Origin: Clostridiales bacterium
GTDB taxonomy: Bacteria; Bacillota; Clostridia; Christensenellales; Borkfalkiaceae
Direction of reading: 5' to 3'
Assembly (NCBI GenBank): GCA_021635425.1
Contig: JAJWOJ010000024.1
Coordinates: forward strand, 1 to 13,328
Length of the DNA stretch: 13,328 nucleotides
The notes under the pieces are model-generated. The model saw only the letters and a program-made list of their open reading frames with translations. It made no database searches and was not told the origin of the DNA. The translations under genes and the position numbers were made by a program. This document shows, one piece after another, positions 8,576-13,328 of this stretch; the first letter of the stretch is position 1; each line of letters opens with the position of its first letter.

Positions 8576-10864
8576 ATGCAAGGATTTTTTGACGATAAAA
8601 ACAAAGAATATATTATAAAGAACATGAAGCCGAGAAGACCTTGGCTCAACTATTTATGGAACGAAAACGTCGTTTGCATGAGCGATCAGTTCGGCAACGG
8701 CTTTTCACGGATGGCGATAGGCACTCAGCGACGCGATATCGAAAAGGGCGTGAGAAACGTCTACATTAGGGACAGAACGACGGGCGAAGCTTACTCTGCA
8801 ACGAGAAATTACGGAGATTTGCCTTTCGAAGTTCACGAAACGCACGTCGGGATAAATTATCAGAGGGTAATAAGCGGATATAACGGGCTTGAAGTTATCT
8901 TCACGATATGCGTTCCGAAAGACGACGCCGTTGTTTTATATAACGTAAAAATAATCAACAAACGCGGAGATAATCGGCTTATAGACGGGTATTTTTGTAT
9001 CAATCCCACTCCCGCGCTCTCCTGGCACGACGCTTACGGGGTGGCGGATAACGACGAATCGCTTAACGGGCTTTTATATCGTCACGACGGTTTCGCGCTC
9101 CCGAACGACTTCACGAAAGTTTTCGTCGGGTGCGACAAAAAGTACGACGCATACGATCTTTCGCCCGCCGAATTCAAAGGCGTTTATAACGGTTATGAAA
9201 ATCCGATAGCCTTAAAAAACGAAAAGTTATCGTGCATGGGCACGGCCTTCGAGGCGGAATACGTCGCCGCGTTTCAGTTTTCGGATATATTTTCAAAAGG
9301 CAATGAATTTGAAGCGACTTTCTGCGCTTTTGCGGCGAGAAACGTCGAAGAAATAAAAAGTCTTAAAAAGAAGTATCTCGAAGATACGACTTTCGGCGGG
9401 GAACTCGACAAGGTTCGCAAGGAAAATGAGAGCGAATACAACGTTTTCGAGCTTAATTCGCCCGATATATACCTTAATTCTCAGACGAATATCTGGCTCA
9501 AACGGCAGACGTCTCTCGGCAAAACGTGGGGCAGGCTTTACGGAAAGGGTTTCCGCGACGTAATGCAGGATATAACGGCGTTCGTTTCCATGGATCCGAA
9601 GTCTGCGAAAAAGCAGATTCTGCACGCCTTAAAATATCAGTATGAAGACGGAAACCCCATCAGAATGTTCGAGCCGAGCTTTAAATTTCCGTATAACGAC
9701 GGCGGAGTGTGGATATCGGGCGCACTGCTTTCTTATATAAACGAAAGCGGCGATTTGTCGATTTTAAACGAAAAAGTGCCGTTTTTAAAGGGCGACAGTT
9801 ACGAAAACGCGAGTTTTGCGGACGCATACGTAACCGAGCCGTATATCGCGGGCGATAAAAACGAATCGGTTTTAAACCACCTTCTTGCGGCGATAGATTA
9901 TCTGCTTTCTTCCCGCGGGAAGCGTAATCTCGTTTTGTGGCGGGGCGGCGACTGGAACGACAGCATGAACAACGTCGGGCGCAAAAATATCGGCGAAAGC
10001 GTATGGCTTTCGATTGCGACCGTAAAAGCAATTAACGAGCTTAACGAAATATTGAAAATTTCGGGCAAAGAGAGCCTTATCGGCGGCTACGAGAAGAAGA
10101 AAAACGAGCTTGTTTCGGCAATTTTAACGCACGGCACCGTCGGCGGACATTTCGTTTACGGATATAACGACGAGGGCGAAACAATAGGCGGCACCGAAAG
10201 GATTTTTCTGAATCCGCAAACGTGGTCTGTCTTAGCGGGGATAGGCAGCAGGGAAGAACAGAATAAAATTATGGACGAAGTCGAAAAAGAGCTTAAATGC
10301 GATTACGGTTACGTTCAGTGCCGCCCGAGTTTTATGCACGGCGACGAAAACATCGGCAGAGTGTCATATTTTCAGCCGGGGCTTGTCGAAAACGGCTCGG
10401 TGTATAATCACGGCGCGGCGTTCAAAATCGCGGCGGACTGCATGCTGAAAAGGGCGGATACGGCGTATAAAACGCTGAAAATGATATCTTACGACAATCC
10501 GAAAAATCCCGAAAACGGAGTTGAGCCGTATGCCGTGAGCAATATGTATATGGGTCCCGAAAACAAATACATCGCGGGTTATGCGCCCATGAGTTGGATA
10601 ACGGGAACGGCGGGTTGGCTGTATCGGTGCGTAACCGAATTCATGTGCGGCGTGAAGCCGACTTTCGACGGGCTTGAAGTTTCGCCATGCCTTCCCGCGG
10701 AATGGGACGGCGTTACCGTAAAAAGGATTTTCAGGGGCGAAACTTACGAAATTACTTACGAGAAATCGGATATAAAGCAGCTGATATGCGACGGCAAACC
10801 CGTTAAAAAACTTCCTTTGACGGGCAAGGGCAGCGTGCATAACGTTATTTGCAAATATAGGTGA
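8576..10864 (+). CDS. GH94-family glycoside phosphorylase-like protein
   Basis: A 762-residue protein with the layout of GH94 phosphorylases such as cellobiose phosphorylase, which split beta-glucosides with inorganic phosphate to give a sugar 1-phosphate. The N-terminus FFDDKNKEYII...RRPWLNYL matches the typical family opening, so the ATG at 8576 is kept although its ribosome site is weak. A beta-sandwich spans about residues 20-280 and an (alpha/alpha)6 barrel about 300-690. Motifs include KGFRDVMQD (324-332), GGDWNDSMN (457-465), where D462 corresponds to the general acid, NPQTW (546-550), ENGSVYNHG (605-613) with H612 near the phosphate site, TGTAGWLY (676-683), and the closing GLEVSPCLPAEW (699-710). 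Changes from common GH94 sequence (WNDS for WNDG, YNHG for the usual YTHA-like motif) suggest an uncharacterised subgroup. There is no signal peptide. It begins 21 bp after the GH37-like gene and ends 3 bp before the next. Confidence 0.88.
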   Translation: MQGFFDDKNKEYIIKNMKPRRPWLNYLWNENVVCMSDQFGNGFSRMAIGTQRRDIEKGVRNVYIRDRTTGEAYSATRNYGDLPFEVHETHVGINYQRVISGYNGLEVIFTICVPKDDAVVLYNVKIINKRGDNRLIDGYFCINPTPALSWHDAYGVADNDESLNGLLYRHDGFALPNDFTKVFVGCDKKYDAYDLSPAEFKGVYNGYENPIALKNEKLSCMGTAFEAEYVAAFQFSDIFSKGNEFEATFCAFAARNVEEIKSLKKKYLEDTTFGGELDKVRKENESEYNVFELNSPDIYLNSQTNIWLKRQTSLGKTWGRLYGKGFRDVMQDITAFVSMDPKSAKKQILHALKYQYEDGNPIRMFEPSFKFPYNDGGVWISGALLSYINESGDLSILNEKVPFLKGDSYENASFADAYVTEPYIAGDKNESVLNHLLAAIDYLLSSRGKRNLVLWRGGDWNDSMNNVGRKNIGESVWLSIATVKAINELNEILKISGKESLIGGYEKKKNELVSAILTHGTVGGHFVYGYNDEGETIGGTERIFLNPQTWSVLAGIGSREEQNKIMDEVEKELKCDYGYVQCRPSFMHGDENIGRVSYFQPGLVENGSVYNHGAAFKIAADCMLKRADTAYKTLKMISYDNPKNPENGVEPYAVSNMYMGPENKYIAGYAPMSWITGTAGWLYRCVTEFMCGVKPTFDGLEVSPCLPAEWDGVTVKRIFRGETYEITYEKSDIKQLICDGKPVKKLPLTGKGSVHNVICKYR

Positions 10865-10867
10865 GAT

Positions 10868-12121
10868 ATGGAAAAATTGAAAATAGGTTTAATAGGTTTG
10901 GGTCAGCGCGGAGCGGCTTACGGAATGACGGACGGCTCGATAGGGCTTCTCGGCAACATTTTGAACAATTCCGACGTTTTGGTTACGGCTTTATGCGACG
11001 GCTACGAGGAAAGAATAAAATTTGCCGCGGAAAAAGTCGTGGCGGCGGGGCAGAAAAAGCCGCTCGAAACAAAGGATTATAACGAGGTTTTATCGAGCGA
11101 AGTTGACGCGGTTATAGTCTGCACGAGTTGGGCTTCGCACGTGGAAGTCGCGCTTGCCGCGATGGAAAAGGGAATCGCCGTTGCTATAGAAGTTGGCGGA
11201 ACGCATAACCTCGGCGATATGCAAAAGCTCGTCGAAACATACGAAAGGACGAAAACGCCTTTCATGTTTCTTGAAAATTGCTGTTACAATAAGGACGAAC
11301 TTCTGGTAACTTCGCTCGCGAGGAACGGAAAACTCGGCGAAATCAGTTATTGCCACGGCGCGTATTGCCATGACCTTCGCAACGAGATAACCGAAGTCGG
11401 GTTAAAACGCGGACATTACAGGCTCGAGGAATATAAAAACCACAATTGCGAAAATTACCCCACGCACGAACTCGGACCTATCGTGAAGCTTCTCGGCATA
11501 ACGCGCGGAAACAAGTTCACAAGGCTTACCGCCATGGCTTCAAAAGCCGTCGGTCTTAACGAATATATAGCTTCGCACGACGAGGTCGCTGCGCTTAAAG
11601 GGACGAAGTTCCGTCAGGGCGACGTCGTGACAACGATGATAGAATGCGAAAACGGCGAACTTATAACCCTTAAACTCGATACCACTTTGCCCCGTTTATA
11701 CGACCGTGAAATTACTGTAAGCGGCACGAAAGGGTATTATAATCAGACATTAAAGGCAGTCGTTCTGGACGGCGACAGATTCAATCACGAGAAAAACGTA
11801 ATTCAGGATTCTTTGAACAGTCAGGACGATTATTTCGAATATCTCCCCGAGGACTGGAAAACGATAACCGAGGAGCAGCTCAAAACGGGTCACGGCGGAA
11901 TGGATTTCATCATGTTAAAGCATTTCTTCCGCGCCGTTTCAAACAAAGAGGACATGCCTATCGACGTATACGAAGCATGCGCCATGATGTGCGTAACCGC
12001 CCTTTCGGAAGAATCGATAAGAAGCGGCGGCGCGCCCGTTTCCGTTCCCGATTTCACCCGCGGCGAATACAAAAACAGAAAAATCCGAGACGTAATGCCC
12101 TTACCGACGATAAAAGGTTAA
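10868..12121 (+). CDS. GH109-like Gfo/Idh/MocA family protein (putative NAD-dependent glycosidase)
   Basis: A 417-residue protein with a Rossmann domain (GLGQRG, residues 10-15), but where ordinary family members carry EKP it has EVGGT (108-112), so the usual catalytic lysine is missing. Several blocks instead recall GH109 enzymes (alpha-N-acetylgalactosaminidases that use tightly bound NAD in a transient oxidation-elimination mechanism): LENCCY (135-140), NYPTHELGPI (196-205) with H200 at the place of the GH109 catalytic histidine, GHGGMDFIM (341-349) and VPDFTRGEYKN (393-403). It lacks the N-terminal export signal found on many GH109 proteins and is likely cytoplasmic. The ribosome site AGGTGA overlaps the upstream stop, with a 3-bp gap between genes. 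It could be a glycosidase with a different sugar specificity, or a dehydrogenase or epimerase that has drifted. Family placement is firm; activity is not. Confidence 0.85.
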   Translation: MEKLKIGLIGLGQRGAAYGMTDGSIGLLGNILNNSDVLVTALCDGYEERIKFAAEKVVAAGQKKPLETKDYNEVLSSEVDAVIVCTSWASHVEVALAAMEKGIAVAIEVGGTHNLGDMQKLVETYERTKTPFMFLENCCYNKDELLVTSLARNGKLGEISYCHGAYCHDLRNEITEVGLKRGHYRLEEYKNHNCENYPTHELGPIVKLLGITRGNKFTRLTAMASKAVGLNEYIASHDEVAALKGTKFRQGDVVTTMIECENGELITLKLDTTLPRLYDREITVSGTKGYYNQTLKAVVLDGDRFNHEKNVIQDSLNSQDDYFEYLPEDWKTITEEQLKTGHGGMDFIMLKHFFRAVSNKEDMPIDVYEACAMMCVTALSEESIRSGGAPVSVPDFTRGEYKNRKIRDVMPLPTIKG

Positions 12122-12214
12122 TTTTGATGGCAAGGATTTTCGGCAGATAACGCCGCGAAACAATAAGATATAAATACTTGTAAACGGTTTTTTAAAAATG
12201 TTTTATTTTCAGTA
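12122..12214 (+). other. Operon-downstream spacer without a clear terminator
   Basis: This AT-rich stretch follows the last enzyme gene. I see only a 4-bp stem (CGGC/GCCG at 12141-12155) with no T-run, which is too weak to call a terminator. No open reading frame with a ribosome site is visible. Transcription of the sugar operon may therefore continue toward the hairpin at 12353-12390. Confidence 0.5.
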
Positions 12215-12243
12215 TTGACAAAGGCTGAAAGTCGTAGTATAAT
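12215..12243 (+). promoter_or_regulatory. Consensus sigma-A/sigma-70 promoter
   Basis: TTGACA at 12215-12220 and TATAAT at 12238-12243 are both perfect consensus boxes and are separated by exactly 17 bp. Transcription should start near 12250. A-rich and T-rich sequence lies upstream (12181-12210), as often seen at strong promoters. It points at the leader and secreted-protein gene to the right. Confidence 0.88.
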
Positions 12244-12334
12244 AAAATTATAGAGTCACATTGAAAACAACGGAAGGGATATTTAAGAAGATATTGGTCA
12301 GAACATAGTTTTTTATCTACGGGGGTGTCCGCCA

Positions 12335-12409
12335 ATGAATTTATTTACTCAGCGCAAACCAAAATCAGCGATGGTTGATTTCGGTTTGCGTTTTTCTTTA
12401 ATTATTTAA
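12335..12409 (+). CDS. Possible 24-codon leader peptide overlapping the hairpin
   Basis: An ATG at 12335 opens a 24-codon frame ending at TAA 12407-12409. It runs through both arms of the terminator-like hairpin, so ribosome position on it could in principle influence folding. The ribosome site is weak: GGGGG at 12321-12325 is 9 nt upstream. The peptide (MNLFTQRKPK, then SAMVDFGLRF and SLII) has no run of a single amino acid codon of the kind seen in biosynthetic attenuators. It may be chance. Confidence 0.2.
   Translation: MNLFTQRKPKSAMVDFGLRFSLII
12353..12395 (+). terminator. Strong intrinsic-terminator-like hairpin within the leader
   Basis: The left arm 12353-12367 pairs with 12376-12390 over 15 positions, of which 14 are Watson-Crick and one (12361 with 12382) is an A/C mismatch. 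The loop is 8 nt (12368-12375). TTTTTCTTT follows immediately from 12391. This is a convincing Rho-independent terminator on the + strand. It lies after the consensus promoter and about 45 nt before the next gene, so it would end either a short leader RNA or read-through from the sugar operon. Confidence 0.82.
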
Positions 12410-12437
12410 TTTTAAATTTTAAAATCGGAGGGAAAAT

Positions 12438-13328
12438 ATGAGAAAGACCAGACTTATATCAATAATTTTATCGTTTGTGATGGCTATAACATTTATACCG
12501 ACATCTTTAATGGCTGCAATGGCAGACGGCTTAAAAAATATCGAAATTGATTTGTCGTTTGATGACAATGTAAACGAAGATGTTGGCGTAACGGATATTG
12601 ATAATAACTATTATGGCGATAGTTATATTTCAGAAGAATTAGTTAAAAAAAGAACAGCAAACTCAAAGCAGTTTTTATTAGAAGACGGAACGATAATGCA
12701 ACAGCAGTTTTCTGTTCCTGTTCACTATAAAGATGGTGAAGATTACAAGGAGATTGATAATACTCTTAATGTTGTGGCATCCGAAGATGATGGCTTGTAT
12801 TATGTCAACAAGGCAAATAGTTTCAACGTTAAACTGTTTGACAACATAGATAATGATAAAGCTATATCAATAGAAAATAATAATCTTAGCATAGATTTTA
12901 TCATTAACGACAGGAAACAAGAAAAATTAAATCAATCCAAAGCGATTTTGGCTGCGGACAATATGTCTGAACAAATTTCGTCTGATGTTGCAAAAATAGT
13001 CGGGACTGACGCTGTCGATTATGCCGAACTAAAAACAAAAGAACCGATTCAACCAAGAGCAGGGGAAACGTCTTTAACATATAAAAAAGTGTTTGATGGC
13101 GTTGATCTGGAATATTCGGTGAATTCTTTGGGTTTAAAGGAAAACATTATCGTCAACAAACGCTTGCCTGATTACATATTTTCTTTTACCGTTATAACAA
13201 ACGGATTGCAGTTGACTTTGGAAGATGGCGGAAACATTGCCGCTTATAACGAAGACGGGGAGGCAATATTTATAATTCCCGCTCCAAATATGACGGATAA
13301 TAACGGCGTTTATAGTGAAGAAGTATAT
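12438..13328 (+). CDS. Secreted protein, RHS/wall-associated-like N-terminal region (3' partial)
   Basis: The frame is open from the ATG at 12438 to the window end, 297 codons without a stop, so the protein is longer. GGAGGG at 12427-12432, 5 nt before the ATG, is a strong ribosome site. Residues 1-30 form a signal peptide: a basic start (MRKTR), a hydrophobic core (LISIILSFVMAITFI) and an AMA-type cleavage site just before DG. The mature part is acidic and strand-rich. Stretches such as NSKQFLLEDGTIMQQQFSVP, VHYKDGEDYKEIDNTL and the later IFIIPAPNMTDNNG recall the N-terminal regions of large clostridial RHS-repeat, DNRLRE or wall-associated proteins; no RHS repeats are visible in the available part, so this is a resemblance. 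Base composition is much more AT-rich than in the sugar operon. It has its own promoter and leader, and is probably unconnected with sugar catabolism. Confidence 0.78.
   Translation, partial: MRKTRLISIILSFVMAITFIPTSLMAAMADGLKNIEIDLSFDDNVNEDVGVTDIDNNYYGDSYISEELVKKRTANSKQFLLEDGTIMQQQFSVPVHYKDGEDYKEIDNTLNVVASEDDGLYYVNKANSFNVKLFDNIDNDKAISIENNNLSIDFIINDRKQEKLNQSKAILAADNMSEQISSDVAKIVGTDAVDYAELKTKEPIQPRAGETSLTYKKVFDGVDLEYSVNSLGLKENIIVNKRLPDYIFSFTVITNGLQLTLEDGGNIAAYNEDGEAIFIIPAPNMTDNNGVYSEEVY

Larger units (their letters stand above)
12250..12437 (+). promoter_or_regulatory. Long structured 5' leader, possible attenuator or small RNA
   Basis: About 190 nt separate the predicted transcription start from the ATG at 12438. 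The leader holds a short weak hairpin (near 12280-12298, ATAT arms), a G-rich stretch GGGGGTGTCCGCC (12321-12333), and a strong terminator-like hairpin with a T-rich tail at 12353-12399. A terminator inside a leader is the arrangement of attenuators and riboswitches, or of a short independent RNA of about 145 nt. I could not match it to a known riboswitch or T-box. Exact ends are estimates. Confidence 0.45.

Noticed and set aside
10861..11082. Short + strand frame overlapping the start of the GH109-like gene
   Set aside because: It is arginine/glycine-rich out-of-frame translation of a clearly coding region.
12141..12155. Possible terminator hairpin after the last operon gene
   Set aside because: The stem is only 4 bp with a 7-nt loop and no T-run follows.
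12321..12333. GGGGGTGTCCGCC before a terminator, reminiscent of the T-box sequence
   Set aside because: The T-box core GGGTGGNACCGCG is not matched across the middle, and the leader in front is too short for a specifier stem-loop domain.
1..13328. CRISPR array, tRNA, rRNA, insertion sequence or phage genes
   Set aside because: I saw no regularly spaced repeats, no tRNA-like cloverleaf, and no transposase, integrase or phage structural motifs in the reading frames on either strand.

Overview
The window looks like part of a Gram-positive, Clostridia-type genome, probably a gut or rumen anaerobe living on glycans. This is inferred from GGAGG-like ribosome binding sites, tightly packed genes, sugar ABC permeases with no dedicated ATPase, and cytoplasmic glycoside-active enzymes without signal peptides. 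Genus cannot be fixed from the sequence; an uncultured Christensenellales-like lineage is only a guess.

Positions 1-12121 hold one gene train on the + strand, eight genes with overlaps or very short gaps. In order: the C-terminal part of a MalF/UgpA-type permease (cut by the window edge), a MalG/UgpE-type permease, a GH106-like glycosidase, a Gfo/Idh/MocA oxidoreductase with the usual EKP motif, a 652-residue protein of unrecognised family (beta-sandwich then alpha-helical toroid), a GH37 (trehalase-family) glycosidase, a GH94-family phosphorylase-like protein, and a second Gfo/Idh/MocA protein that resembles the GH109 NAD-dependent glycosidases. The substrate-binding lipoprotein and any regulator are probably upstream, outside the window.

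Taken together this reads as an import-and-dismantle cassette: an oligosaccharide or glycoconjugate is brought in intact and degraded in the cytoplasm by hydrolytic, phosphorolytic and redox-assisted steps. The substrate cannot be named. The GH37-like enzyme has lost the arginine-containing motifs that bind trehalose, and the GH94-like and GH109-like members are divergent, so textbook specificities should not be transferred.

Positions 12122-12437 are non-coding and AT-rich. They contain a perfect-consensus sigma-A promoter (TTGACA, 17 bp, TATAAT), a leader of about 190 nt, and a strong hairpin with a T-rich tail that lies inside the leader, upstream of the next gene. That arrangement suggests attenuation or a short independent RNA. 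From 12438 to the window end runs the start of a secreted protein of clearly lower GC content, similar in style to the N-termini of large clostridial RHS/wall-associated proteins. This right-hand module looks unrelated to the sugar cassette and may have a different ancestry.
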